Below are positions 9,154 to 17,829 of a stretch of DNA of 64,000 nucleotides, piece after piece. The translations under genes and the position numbers were made by a program. The notes beneath the pieces were generated by a model. That model had not been told where the DNA came from, searched no databases, and saw only the letters and a list, made by a program, of their open reading frames with translations. Positions within the stretch are counted from its first letter, which is position 1. Each line of letters opens with the position of its first letter. Source of the DNA: Burkholderia sp. (GTDB taxonomy: Bacteria; Pseudomonadota; Gammaproteobacteria; Burkholderiales; Burkholderiaceae); contig JAIRVP010000076.1 in assembly GCA_031253835.1 (NCBI GenBank), positions 62,001-126,000 of the forward strand, given 5' to 3'.

Positions 9154-9653
9154 AGCCGCGCGGCTGCGTGCCGCAGGTGCTCGACCTGGCGTTGCCAGCG
9201 CGCGAGCACCGCGGCGCGATCCCCTTCCAGCGTGAACGTGACACCCGTCGCGAGACGCGCATAGCCGACCCGCTGCGCATCGCCGTGCGCGATCGTCGCG
9301 GCGAATCCGGCGAGGCCGCCGAAGTCTCCTTCGAGCGGCGTCATCTTCAATTGCGCCTGAAAGAACGCGCCGTCCGCGACGAGCGTCAATGCGGCCGTGC
9401 GCCGTTGCGCGATCGCGCGCGCGGCCCGCGACTGCGGCCATAGCGCGATCAGCAACGTATGCGCATCGCGCGCGTAGATCTCGCCGACGCCGAGCAGCGT
9501 CGTGCGCAACTGGCCGTCTTCGGTCGCGACGATCAGCGATGCGGCGAGATCGGCATGGCGCTCGAGTGCGGTGCCGTCGAACAGCGAGACGACGGCCGGC
9601 GGCCACGCGTCGAACGTCCATTGTTCGAGTGCGTGGCGATGGGTATCGGTCAT
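9147..9653 (-). CDS. Conserved protein of unknown function, possibly FMN-binding split-barrel
   Basis: A 168-residue soluble protein I do not recognise with certainty. Strands such as [23 protein letters not shown] and [17 protein letters not shown] look like a pyridoxamine-phosphate-oxidase-like split barrel, in which a small domain compares input with a flavin site, but no cofactor motif is diagnostic. There is no signal peptide or membrane segment. It converges on rhlE, and the stop codons overlap within 7 bp, so no terminator can lie between them. The ribosome binding site before ATG 9653 is weak. Confidence 0.65.
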   Translation of the reverse strand: MTDTHRHALEQWTFDAWPPAVVSLFDGTALERHADLAASLIVATEDGQLRTTLLGVGEIYARDAHTLLIALWPQSRAARAIAQRRTAALTLVADGAFFQAQLKMTPLEGDFGGLAGFAATIAHGDAQRVGYARLATGVTFTLEGDRAAVLARWQRQVEHLRHAAARLQ

Positions 9654-9723
9654 GATGGCGTGGCCCTGGTGCGGATCGGATGAGGATGCGCCAGCATACG
9701 CGCGACGGGCCGTGCCGACGCGA

Positions 9724-10551
9724 TCAGCGCAGGAACACGTGCCGCGTGATCTTCGTGAGCGGATAGTGGACGCCCGGCTGGATCTTCGCGGGCAGGTCGA
9801 GCGGCTTGAGCAGCATCTTCACGCACATGTCGGCCGACAGGTTGCGCCGCACGAGCGAGCTGATGCGCGCGACGCGCTCGCGGTTGTACTGATTGTCGCC
9901 GATGCGGTCCGGATAGCGGATCGCGAACACGTGGCGCAGCGCGATCTCGGAATCCTCGTTCTTGATTTCCATCACGCGGCGCATCAGCGCGCCGAGCACC
10001 GCGAGCCGGCCGTTGCCTTCGACCTGGTTGTACTTCTTGAAGAACTTGAAGAAGTGCTTGTAGTGACGCACTTCATCCGTGCGGATGTTGTCGGTGATTT
10101 CCTTCAGCACGGGCTCGTCCGAGCATTCGTTGATCGCGCGATAGAGCGTGGCCGTGCCCGTCTCGACGACGCAGCGCGCGACCATCTCGAGCGCACGGGT
10201 CTTCTCGAACGCCTCGACCGAGCAGGTCTTCGAATACTCGGCGAAGAAATTCGCGAACGCGGTATCCCAGTCGAACTCGGGCCACACGTGGGCGATGTAC
10301 GCCTTCAGTGCGCGGCCATGCTGCAATTCTTCGTGCTCCCATGCATTGTTGAGCCATGCGGAGACTTCCGGATCGTCATTGAAGAATGTGCTCAGATTGC
10401 TCGTGTAGAGATCCGAGCCGCTTTCGATGAACGACGACGCGCACAGCAACAGCAACAGATCCTCGTTCGCGGCGGCACGCTGACGATCGATCCGGTTCAG
10501 GTCGATGTCCTCGATACGCCACGGCATCACATGCGTCGTTTTAGTGTCCAT
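9724..10551 (-). CDS. Ferritin-like diiron domain protein
   Basis: A 275-residue protein with a four-helix ferritin-like core. Metal-binding candidates are the helix motifs NAWEHEELQHGRAL and TDEVRHYKHFFKF, both ExxH/DExxH-type, plus Glu residues in SFIESG and VVETGTATLY. Such proteins are diiron oxidases, hydroxylases or iron stores; the substrate cannot be told. ATG 10551 follows GGAGCGCACCACC; an in-frame start further upstream lacks a site. No export signal. It is followed closely by the gene at 9147-9653 and could share a transcript with it. Confidence 0.75.
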   Translation of the reverse strand: MDTKTTHVMPWRIEDIDLNRIDRQRAAANEDLLLLLCASSFIESGSDLYTSNLSTFFNDDPEVSAWLNNAWEHEELQHGRALKAYIAHVWPEFDWDTAFANFFAEYSKTCSVEAFEKTRALEMVARCVVETGTATLYRAINECSDEPVLKEITDNIRTDEVRHYKHFFKFFKKYNQVEGNGRLAVLGALMRRVMEIKNEDSEIALRHVFAIRYPDRIGDNQYNRERVARISSLVRRNLSADMCVKMLLKPLDLPAKIQPGVHYPLTKITRHVFLR

Positions 10552-10813
10552 GGTGGTGCGCTCCCAGTCGTCGCGCGGGGGCCGGCCCATGCCTCCGGCA
10601 CGGGCGCCAACCTTCCCGCAGGCGGCGTTTTACGTCGTTTATAGTGAATTGGTCCGGCCGAACCATCCAGGCATCTTAGCCGGACTTTGATGTTCGTGCT
10701 CCAGAGCACTGACCATACCCGACAAGCGCAGTTCCACGGCGTCTGTTGCCGTTCGTTAGACGAGTCCTTCAAACCGCTTGCGCCCGTTCGATGATATGGC
10801 CGCGCCAAACGAA

Positions 10814-10837
10814 ACGGGCGGCCATTCGGCCGCCCGT
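10814..10837 (-). terminator. Hairpin terminator of the gamma-glutamyltransferase gene
   Basis: A perfect 10-bp stem, ACGGGCGGCC / GGCCGCCCGT with an ATTC loop, 27 bp past the stop codon. On the minus strand it is followed by TTCGTTT, a modest T-rich stretch. The remaining 10552-10813 shows no gene. Confidence 0.65.
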
Positions 10838-10863
10838 CGGGCATGCAAACCGGAAGCGATCCG

Positions 10864-12504
10864 TCAGAAACCGGCCGCCAGGCCATCGCGCCGGCTGTCG
10901 CTCGCGGCCACGTAGCCGCGCTCGCGATCGTCGCGGTCGAGACGCCAGATGAACTGCCCCGAGCCGAAATCCATGTAAGGATCGTCGATCGACTTGATCG
11001 TATGGCCGCGTGCGGCCAGCGCGTCGACGGTCGCGCGATTCATCGTCGATTCGACGTCGAGCGTAAAGTCGCGGTTGACCTTCCAGCGCGGCGCATCGCA
11101 TGCGGCCTGCGGCTGCTGTCCATGGCCGAGCATCCGCACGACGGTCTGCAGGTGGCCTTGCGGCTGCATGTCGCCGCCCATCACGCCGAAGCTCATCACG
11201 GCCTCGGTGCGGCCTTCAACCTCTTCGGTAACGAACGCCGGGATGATCGTGTGGAACGGCCGCTTGCCGCCCGCGACGACGTTCGGCGACGCCGGATCCA
11301 TCGAGAAGCCGTGCCCGCGGTTCTGCAGCGCAATGCCGGTACCGGGCACGACGAGCCCCGATCCGAAGCCCATGTAGTTCGACTGGATAAAGCTGACCAT
11401 CATCCCGCGCTCGTCGGCCGCCGACAGGTAGATCGTGCCGCCCGAATGCGGCCGGCCCGAGCCGAAGTGCGTCGCACGCGCGGGATCGATCAGCTTCGCG
11501 CGTTCGGCGAGATACGCATCGTCGAGCATCTGCTCGGGCGTGACGTCCATCGCGCGCGGATCGGCGACGTAGCGATACACGTCCGCGAACGCGAGCTTCA
11601 TCGCCTCGATCTGCAGATGCTGCGAGTCGACCGAATCGAGCGGCCATTCGGTCACGCCCGCATGCTCGGCGATCCCGAGCGCGATCAGCGCGGCGATGCC
11701 CTGCCCGTTCGGCGGGATCTCGTGAATCGTGTGGCGGCCGAAGCGCTTGCCGATCGGCTCAACCCATTCCGGCCGGTACGCCCGCAGGTCGGCTTCGGTC
11801 AACGCGCCGCCGCCTTCGCGCGAGAACGCGGCGATGCGCTCGGCGAGCGCGCCTTCGTAGAACGCACGCGCACCGTCCTTCGCGAGCGTGCGCAGCGTCT
11901 GCGCATGACCGGGCAGGCACATGCGCTCACCGACGAGCGGTGCACGGCCGCGCGGCATGAAGGTGTTCGCGAAGCCCGGCAGGCCCTGCAGTTCGGGGAC
12001 GGCCGCCGCCCACTTGTGCGCGACGATCGGCGGCACCGCGTAGCCGCGCTCCGCGATCTCGATCGCCGGTTCGAGCAGGTCCGCGAACGGCAGCGAGCCG
12101 AACTTCGCATGCAGCGCTTCCCAGCCCGCGATCACGCCCGGCACGGTGACGGTGTCCCAGCCGCGCGTCGGCTTGTTCGCGATGCCGTGCGCATCCTCGC
12201 CGTGGCGCTGGCGGAAATAGTCGACGTTCCATGCGGCCGGCGCGACGCCCGACGCATTCAGCCCGGACAGCCGCTCGCCGTCCCACACGAGCGCGAACGC
12301 GTCGCCGCCGAGGCCGCACGACACGGGTTCGACGACGGTGATCGCGGCCGCGGCGGCCAGCGCCGCGTCGACCGCATTGCCGCCCTTCCACAGCATCCGC
12401 AGCCCGGCCTGCGCCGCCAGCGGGTGCGACGTCGACACGACGTTGCGCGCGAATACCGGAATGCGGGTCGTCGGATACGGGTTGTGCCAGTTGAAGCCAG
12501 TCAT
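10864..12504 (-). CDS. Gamma-glutamyltransferase family protein (cytoplasmic YwrD-like)
   Basis: A 546-residue Ntn-hydrolase. The precursor should self-cleave before Thr357 in SGGTIYLSAADERG, giving the new N-terminal nucleophile. Downstream, SYIQS-type (SFIQSNYMGFGSG) and GGDMQPQGHLQ motifs match the small subunit, and GGNAVDAALAA the large one. It lacks a signal peptide, unlike classical periplasmic Ggt, and its nucleophile motif TIYLS differs from the usual TTHxS. This fits the YwrD-like cytoplasmic branch, whose substrates are poorly known. ATG 12504 has a GAGGTGG site. Divergent from glpR across about 210 bp. Confidence 0.88.
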   Translation of the reverse strand: MTGFNWHNPYPTTRIPVFARNVVSTSHPLAAQAGLRMLWKGGNAVDAALAAAAAITVVEPVSCGLGGDAFALVWDGERLSGLNASGVAPAAWNVDYFRQRHGEDAHGIANKPTRGWDTVTVPGVIAGWEALHAKFGSLPFADLLEPAIEIAERGYAVPPIVAHKWAAAVPELQGLPGFANTFMPRGRAPLVGERMCLPGHAQTLRTLAKDGARAFYEGALAERIAAFSREGGGALTEADLRAYRPEWVEPIGKRFGRHTIHEIPPNGQGIAALIALGIAEHAGVTEWPLDSVDSQHLQIEAMKLAFADVYRYVADPRAMDVTPEQMLDDAYLAERAKLIDPARATHFGSGRPHSGGTIYLSAADERGMMVSFIQSNYMGFGSGLVVPGTGIALQNRGHGFSMDPASPNVVAGGKRPFHTIIPAFVTEEVEGRTEAVMSFGVMGGDMQPQGHLQTVVRMLGHGQQPQAACDAPRWKVNRDFTLDVESTMNRATVDALAARGHTIKSIDDPYMDFGSGQFIWRLDRDDRERGYVAASDSRRDGLAAGF

Positions 12505-12586
12505 CGATGCCACCTCGTCGAAAGCTGAAATGAACACGCCCGCACGCGCGGGCAATCCGCCATTGCAGCGCGATCGGCGGAATCGC

Positions 12587-12636
12587 ACAAATTCATTTGT
12601 CGCATGAATACATGCAATTTCTGCATGAATCATGCG
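12587..12636. promoter_or_regulatory. Nested inverted repeats between ggt-like gene and glpR
   Basis: Three symmetric elements stand side by side: ACAAAT-TC-ATTTGT (12587-12600), CGCATGA ... TCATGCG (12601-12607 / 12630-12636), and inside it CATGCA-ATTTC-TGCATG (12611-12627). The octamer GCATGAAT also occurs twice as a direct repeat 21 bp apart (two helical turns). The position between divergent genes suggests operators; no regulator can be named. Confidence 0.45.
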
Positions 12637-12716
12637 CCGCCGTGCGGGCCAGGCCGGCCGAACGGCGTTGCCGCCCTTACAATACCTGCTCCGTCTCACG
12701 ACACGACCATCGAGCC

Positions 12717-13496
12717 ATGACCCGAGATCCCCGCCTCACCCTCAACGCGCGCCAGCAGGAATTGCTCGAATGGGTGCAGCGCGACGGCTTCGTGACCGTC
12801 GACGATCTCGCCGCGCACTTCGCGGTGACGCCGCAGACGATCCGCCGCGACGTGAACTGGCTCGCCGACCTGAACCTGCTGCGCCGCTACCACGGCGGCG
12901 CGAGCCTGCCGACCAGCTCGGAGAACGTGTCGTACACCGCGCGCCAGCGGATGTTCCACGACGAGAAGCGGCGCATCGCGGCGCTCGCGGCGTCGCACAT
13001 TCCCGACCAGGCATCGCTGTTCATCAACCTCGGCACGACGACCGAGGAAGTCGCACGCGCGCTGAACCGCCATCACGGGCTGCACGTGATCACGAACAAC
13101 CTGAACGTCGCGTCGATGATGAGCGGCTACCCCGATTGCGAGGTGCTGATCACGGGCGGCATCGTGCGGCCGTGGGACAAGGGCATCGTCGGCGAGCTCG
13201 CGATCGACTTCATCCGGCAGTTCAAGGTCGACTACGCGATCATCGGCACGTCGGCGATCGAGGCCGACGGCACGCTGCGCGACTTCGACACGCGCGAGGT
13301 GCGCGTGGCCGAGGCGATCATGCAGCATGCGCGCACGGTCTACCTCGTGACCGACCATTCGAAGGTCGGCCGCCCGGCGCTGGTGCGCCAGGGCCACCTG
13401 AGCCAGGTGCACGCGCTCTTCACCGACAAGCCGCTGCCACCCGAGATGGCCGACACGGTGGCCGCCGCCGGCACCCAGGTGTACATCGCGGAATGA
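12717..13496 (+). CDS. glpR: Glycerol-3-phosphate regulon repressor (DeoR family)
   Basis: A 259-residue DeoR-family repressor. The N-terminal helix-turn-helix contains FVTVDDLAAHFAVTPQTIRRDVNWL, the family signature. The C-terminal sugar-phosphate-sensing domain contains LFINLGTTTEEVA, LITGGIVR and DYAIIGTSAIEADGTLRDFD. It precedes glpD, glpK and glpF in the same orientation, which supports GlpR, released by glycerol-3-phosphate. ATG 12717 is used because the family starts about 12 residues before the HTH; the frame is open further upstream. A small gene and a lipoprotein gene separate it from glpD. Confidence 0.92.
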   Translation: MTRDPRLTLNARQQELLEWVQRDGFVTVDDLAAHFAVTPQTIRRDVNWLADLNLLRRYHGGASLPTSSENVSYTARQRMFHDEKRRIAALAASHIPDQASLFINLGTTTEEVARALNRHHGLHVITNNLNVASMMSGYPDCEVLITGGIVRPWDKGIVGELAIDFIRQFKVDYAIIGTSAIEADGTLRDFDTREVRVAEAIMQHARTVYLVTDHSKVGRPALVRQGHLSQVHALFTDKPLPPEMADTVAAAGTQVYIAE

Positions 13497-13798
13497 CGGT
13501 CGCGATGCTGCACCGCACCTGAAACTTCAAGTGAAATCAAGAAGTTGGCGCCGCATGCGGACCGCTTGCGGCGGGCATTCCTGTCAAACGGAAAATTAAC
13601 GGGGCACGATTTGTCGTTGCCGGCGCGCTCGACTAGACTCCAGTTCCCCGGCCCGTTCGCCCGATCCGCCTGTGCCAGGGCGTGTGCGAACCGCAGGGCC
13701 GGCGAATACAGCTTTCCCCCCAAGCCATACCCCGCGGGGTATCGCGCGTCGGCGTGTGCGCCGGCCGCGCGGGCAGTCCGATTGCCATGGAGAGAACG
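13497..13798. other. Intergenic region after glpR
   Basis: 302 bp with no recognisable gene. It holds a perfect 16-bp palindrome (listed separately) and the ribosome binding site GGAGAG of the next small gene. An A/T-richer stretch around 13514-13545 could carry its promoter, but no clear -35/-10 pair is seen. Confidence 0.4.
13727..13742. promoter_or_regulatory. Perfect 16-bp palindrome upstream of a small gene
   Basis: ATACCCCGCGGGGTAT reads identically on both strands. It lies 57 bp before the start of the 65-residue protein gene, where an operator for a dimeric regulator could sit. It has no loop, so a DNA-binding site is more likely than an RNA hairpin. Confidence 0.4.
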
Positions 13799-13996
13799 AT
13801 GCTGAGTCCGCATGAATTCGCCACGCTATTGCTTGTGAAGGACGCGCCTGATCAGCGCGACATGGATCGGGATGAACTGGACATCCTGCTCGAACAGCAG
13901 CTCGTTCGCCTGGAAGGGCTCGGCTCGGGGCGCAAATACTGCGTGACCGAGACCGGCGACGCCGCGCTGCGATCCATCAAGTACCGCTATTCGTGA
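13799..13996 (+). CDS. Small conserved-looking protein with winged-helix-like tail
   Basis: A 65-residue protein beginning MLSPHEFATLLL. The second half, LLEQQLVRLEGLGSGRKYCVTETGDAAL, resembles the wing of winged-helix proteins (helix, then a beta hairpin ending TETGDAAL), as in PadR- or MarR-like regulators, but it is too short for a full domain. ATG 13799 sits 7 nt after GGAGAG; an in-frame ATG at 13787 overlaps that site. Codon use fits the neighbours, supporting a real gene. Function unknown. Confidence 0.65.
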   Translation: MLSPHEFATLLLVKDAPDQRDMDRDELDILLEQQLVRLEGLGSGRKYCVTETGDAALRSIKYRYS

Positions 13997-14085
13997 AATT
14001 CCGCTGTTCCTGACCTGACCGCGCGGCCGGATTCCCGGCCACGCGGTCGCTTCCGCTTGTCCCGCCCGTTCACCGCCCCCCTGCT

Positions 14086-14454
14086 TCAACCGCCCCGCAG
14101 CGTCGGATCGACCGCCGCCCGCCAGCTGATGGCCTGCGCGCGCGCGCCGTTGAAATACGCGATCCAGCCGGCGCGCGCCGCCGCGTCGGGCGCCACATAG
14201 TGGGTCGAAAGTTCGTTTACGAACGCACAATAGTTCGCTTCGGTCAGCCCGCGGTACCGTTTCGCCACGTATGCGTCGTACAGCGTCGAGTAGACCGGCT
14301 GCGCGTCCGCGCCCCAGTCGCGCGCCGTACCGCCGCACGACGTCTGCAGGTCGGCGAACGACGGTGCCCGCCAGTTGCCGGCGAGCGGCGGCGTGCCGGC
14401 GCTGCACCCCGCCAGAAGGACGGCGCACACGCCGGCCCACATCCCAATACGCAT
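14086..14454 (-). CDS. Small putative lipoprotein
   Basis: A 122-residue protein with a lipoprotein signal: MRIGMWAGVCAVLLAGC, lipobox LAGC, cysteine at residue 17. Residue 18 is Ser, not Asp, so outer-membrane sorting is expected. The mature part has three Trp and two other Cys residues and no domain I recognise. ATG 14454 follows GAGGTGAATC. It is transcribed away from glpD and shares the intergenic region with it. Confidence 0.75.
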   Translation of the reverse strand: MRIGMWAGVCAVLLAGCSAGTPPLAGNWRAPSFADLQTSCGGTARDWGADAQPVYSTLYDAYVAKRYRGLTEANYCAFVNELSTHYVAPDAAARAGWIAYFNGARAQAISWRAAVDPTLRGG

Positions 14455-14557
14455 GATTCACCTCGCGAAACGGTCGATGCCGCCAGTATCGTCCGGGATC
14501 GCGCCGCGCGCTACTGGCCCCGCTTTTTCGAACTTTACTTTTTCGATTTCGTTCGTT

Positions 14558-14585
14558 AAATTTCGAATTCGAACATTTCGTGTTC
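14558..14585 (+). promoter_or_regulatory. Candidate GlpR operator upstream of glpD
   Basis: The sequence contains TTCGAATTCGAA (14562-14573, a perfect 12-bp palindrome), running into CGAACAT (14570-14576), and GAACA-TTTCG-TGTTC (14571-14585). E. coli GlpR half-sites have the core ATGTTCG / CGAACAT, so this overlapping cluster 32-59 bp before glpD is a plausible operator. More TTTCG-type repeats lie just upstream (14525-14560). Confidence 0.5.
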
Positions 14586-14616
14586 ACCCTATTTCAACAG
14601 ACGATAAGGACAGCAG

Positions 14617-16140
14617 GTGACCCAACCGAATCGCTACGATCTGCTCGTCGTCGGCGGCGGCATCAACGGCGCGGGCATCGCGCGCGATGCGGCCGGCCGC
14701 GGCCTGTCGGTCATGCTCTGCGAGCAGGACGACCTCGCGTCGCACACGTCGTCGTCCAGCACGAAGCTGATTCACGGCGGCCTGCGTTACCTCGAGTACA
14801 ACGAGTTCGGGCTGGTGCGCAAGGCGCTGCAGGAGCGCGAGACGCTGCTGCGCGCGGCGCCGCACATCATGTGGCCGCTGCGCTTCGTGATGCCGCACAT
14901 GCCGAACCTGCGTCCGGCCTGGCTGATCCGCATCGGCCTGTTCCTCTACGATCACCTCGCGAAACGCGAACTGCTGCCCGGCTCGCGCGGCATCGACATG
15001 CGCCGCCATGCGGCCGGCGCGCCGCTGATCGACTCGATCAAGCGCGGTTTCGTCTATTCCGACGGCTGGGTCGACGACGCGCGCCTCGTCGTGCTGAACG
15101 CGATGGATGCGAAGGAGCGCGGCGCCGAGATCCTGACGCGCACCAGGCTGGTTTCCGCCGAACGCCGCGGCGACGAATGGGAAGCGCGGCTGCAGCACGC
15201 CGACGGCTCGATCCGCGTCGTGCATGCGCGCGCGATCGCGAACGCGGCCGGCCCGTGGGTCGGCGACGTACTGCACGGTGCGCTCGGCCGCGGCGCGCAG
15301 CACAGCGTGCGGCTCGTGAAGGGCAGCCACATCATCACGCGCCGCCTGTTCGATCACGACCACGCGTACATCTTCCAGAACCCGGACAAGCGGATCATCT
15401 TCGCGATTCCGTACGAACACGACTTCACGCTGATCGGCACGACCGACGTCGAATACACGAACGATCCCGCGAAGGTCGCGATCGATCGCGACGAGACGCA
15501 GTACCTGTGCGATTCGATCAACCGCTACTTCAAGCGCAAGATCTCGCCGGCCGACGTGCACTGGACCTATTCGGGCGTGCGCCCGCTGCTCGAAGACGAG
15601 AACGCGGCGAACGCGTCGGCCGTCACGCGCGACTACCGCCTCGAGCTCGACGACGGCGCGGGCGCCCCACTGCTGTCGGTGTTCGGCGGCAAGATCACGA
15701 CGTTCCGCAAGCTCGCGGAAGAAGCCGGCGACATGCTGTGTCAGGCGCTCGGCCGCGACGCGAAGACCTGGACGGCCGGCGTCGCGCTGCCGGGCGGCGA
15801 CATCGCGAACGCGAAGTTCGACGTGTTCGCCGGCGCGTTCGCGAAACGCCATCCGTGGCTGCCCGCCGCGCTCGCCCGCCGCTATGCGCGAGCGTACGGC
15901 ACGCGCGCGGAGCGCGTGGTCGACGGCGCGACGTCGCTCGCCGATCTCGGCGCCGAGATCGCGCCGGGCATCCACGACGCCGAGCTGCGCTACCTGCGCG
16001 ACGCCGAATGGGCGACCTGCGCGCAGGACGTGCTGTGGCGCCGCTCGAAGCTCGGCCTGCACGTCACGCCGGGCACGCTCGATGCGGTGACGGCCGCGGT
16101 CGACGCATGGTTTGCCGCCGCGCACGCGCCGCACGCGTGA
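14617..16140 (+). CDS. glpD: Aerobic glycerol-3-phosphate dehydrogenase
   Basis: A 507-residue FAD enzyme that oxidises glycerol-3-phosphate to dihydroxyacetone phosphate and passes electrons to quinone at the inner membrane. The N-terminal dinucleotide fold is LLVVGGGINGAGIARDAAGRG. The family signature HTSSSSTKLIHGGLRYLE follows, with IGTTDVEY and VFGGKITTFRKLAEEA later. Start is GTG 14617, preceded by AAGGACAGCAG. It leads the glpD-glpK-glpF run, with glpK 105 bp downstream. The operator-like repeats upstream suggest GlpR control. Confidence 0.96.
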   Translation: MTQPNRYDLLVVGGGINGAGIARDAAGRGLSVMLCEQDDLASHTSSSSTKLIHGGLRYLEYNEFGLVRKALQERETLLRAAPHIMWPLRFVMPHMPNLRPAWLIRIGLFLYDHLAKRELLPGSRGIDMRRHAAGAPLIDSIKRGFVYSDGWVDDARLVVLNAMDAKERGAEILTRTRLVSAERRGDEWEARLQHADGSIRVVHARAIANAAGPWVGDVLHGALGRGAQHSVRLVKGSHIITRRLFDHDHAYIFQNPDKRIIFAIPYEHDFTLIGTTDVEYTNDPAKVAIDRDETQYLCDSINRYFKRKISPADVHWTYSGVRPLLEDENAANASAVTRDYRLELDDGAGAPLLSVFGGKITTFRKLAEEAGDMLCQALGRDAKTWTAGVALPGGDIANAKFDVFAGAFAKRHPWLPAALARRYARAYGTRAERVVDGATSLADLGAEIAPGIHDAELRYLRDAEWATCAQDVLWRRSKLGLHVTPGTLDAVTAAVDAWFAAAHAPHA

Positions 16141-16245
16141 TCCGAATGCAGTTGCAGTTGTCTTACCGACGTTGATTCACCGACGCGCCGCCCCACATGC
16201 GGCGCGTATCACAACTACGCCAATTCACGGATGGAGATGAGAGAC

Positions 16246-17748
16246 ATGCAGGATCAGTACATCCTCGCGCTTGACCAGGGCACCACGAGTTCCCGCGCGA
16301 TGCTGTTCGATCGCCAGGGCAATATCGTATCGATCGCCCAGAAGGAATTCGAACAGATCTACCCGCAACCCGGCTGGGTCGAGCACGACCCGCAGGAAAT
16401 CTGGTCGACGCAAGCTGGCGTCGCCGCCGAAGCCGTCACGCGCACGGGCATGAACGGCACGTCGATCGCCGCGATCGGCATCACGAACCAGCGCGAGACG
16501 ACCATCGTCTGGGATCGCGAGACGGGCCAGCCCGTCTATAACGCGATCGTCTGGCAGGACCGCCGCACGGCCGACTTCTGCGACTCGCTGAAGAAGCAGG
16601 GTCTCGAAGCGAAGGTGCGCGCGAAGACCGGCCTGCCGATCGATTCGTACTTCTCCGGGACCAAGATCCGCTGGATCCTCGACAACGTGCCCGGCGCACG
16701 CGAGAAGGCCAGGCAGGGCAAGCTCGCATTCGGCACCGTCGACAGCTGGCTCGTGTGGAACTTCACGAAGCACGAACTGCACGTGACCGACGTGACGAAC
16801 GCCTCGCGTACGATGCTGTTCAACATCCACACGCGCGAATGGGACAACGAGCTGCTCGAACTGCTCGACATCCCGCGCAGCATGCTGCCGGAAGTGAAGG
16901 CGTCGTCGGAAATCTACGGCCACACGAAGACCACCGTGTTCGCGTCGAAGATCCCGCTCGCGGGTATCGCGGGCGACCAGCAGGCGGCGCTGTTCGGCCA
17001 GATGTGCACGACGTCGGGCATGGTGAAGAACACCTACGGCACCGGCTGCTTCCTGATGATGAACACCGGCGACAAGCCGATCGAGTCGAAGAACAACCTC
17101 GTCACGACGATCGCCTGGCAGATCGGCAACGACGTGCAGTACGCGCTCGAAGGCAGCATCTTCATCGCGGGCGCGGTCGTGCAATGGCTGCGCGACGGCG
17201 TCGGCATCATCAAGACGGCCGCTGAAATCGAAGCGCTCGCCGCGAGCGTGCCGCATACCGACGGCGTCTACCTCGTGCCCGCGTTCGCCGGCCTCGGCGC
17301 GCCGCACTGGAACGCACGGGCACGCGGCTCGGTATTCGGCGTCACGCGCGGCACGACCTCCGCGCACCTCGCGCGCGCGGCGCTCGATGCGATCGCCTAC
17401 CAGTCGCTCGACGTGCTGGCCGCGATGGAGGCCGATTCGGGCATCAGCATCGGCGAGCTGCGCGTCGACGGCGGCGCCAGCGCGAACGACCTGCTGATGC
17501 AGTTCCAGGCCGACCTGCTCGGCGTCGATGCCGTGCGTCCGCAGATCACCGAGACGACCGCGCTCGGCGCGGCCTACCTCGCGGGCCTCGCGATCGGCTA
17601 CTGGAAGAACCTCGACGAAGTGCGCGACCAGTGGCAACTCGATCGCCGCTTTGCACCGTCGATGCCGAAGGAGCAGGTCGAACGCTGCATGTCCGGCTGG
17701 CAGCGTGCGGTGCGCGCCGCGAAGGCCTGGGCCGACGACGCCCAGTAA
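16246..17748 (+). CDS. glpK: Glycerol kinase
   Basis: A 500-residue FGGY-family kinase that phosphorylates glycerol to glycerol-3-phosphate. Visible family features: [11 protein letters not shown] at the N-terminus, [19 protein letters not shown] and AIVWQDRRT in the sugar-binding half, [13 protein letters not shown], and the second signature [23 protein letters not shown] near the C-terminus. Start ATG 16246 is chosen because GGAGATGAGAG precedes it; ATG 16231 overlaps that site. It lies between glpD and glpF, completing glycerol uptake and oxidation. Confidence 0.97.
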   Translation: MQDQYILALDQGTTSSRAMLFDRQGNIVSIAQKEFEQIYPQPGWVEHDPQEIWSTQAGVAAEAVTRTGMNGTSIAAIGITNQRETTIVWDRETGQPVYNAIVWQDRRTADFCDSLKKQGLEAKVRAKTGLPIDSYFSGTKIRWILDNVPGAREKARQGKLAFGTVDSWLVWNFTKHELHVTDVTNASRTMLFNIHTREWDNELLELLDIPRSMLPEVKASSEIYGHTKTTVFASKIPLAGIAGDQQAALFGQMCTTSGMVKNTYGTGCFLMMNTGDKPIESKNNLVTTIAWQIGNDVQYALEGSIFIAGAVVQWLRDGVGIIKTAAEIEALAASVPHTDGVYLVPAFAGLGAPHWNARARGSVFGVTRGTTSAHLARAALDAIAYQSLDVLAAMEADSGISIGELRVDGGASANDLLMQFQADLLGVDAVRPQITETTALGAAYLAGLAIGYWKNLDEVRDQWQLDRRFAPSMPKEQVERCMSGWQRAVRAAKAWADDAQ

Positions 17749-17829
17749 TCGTCAGACATCCCAACGAAATACAACAACACCGGCGGACCGCGCAACCCGC
17801 GAGTCCGCCGCGACATACGAGAGACAACC

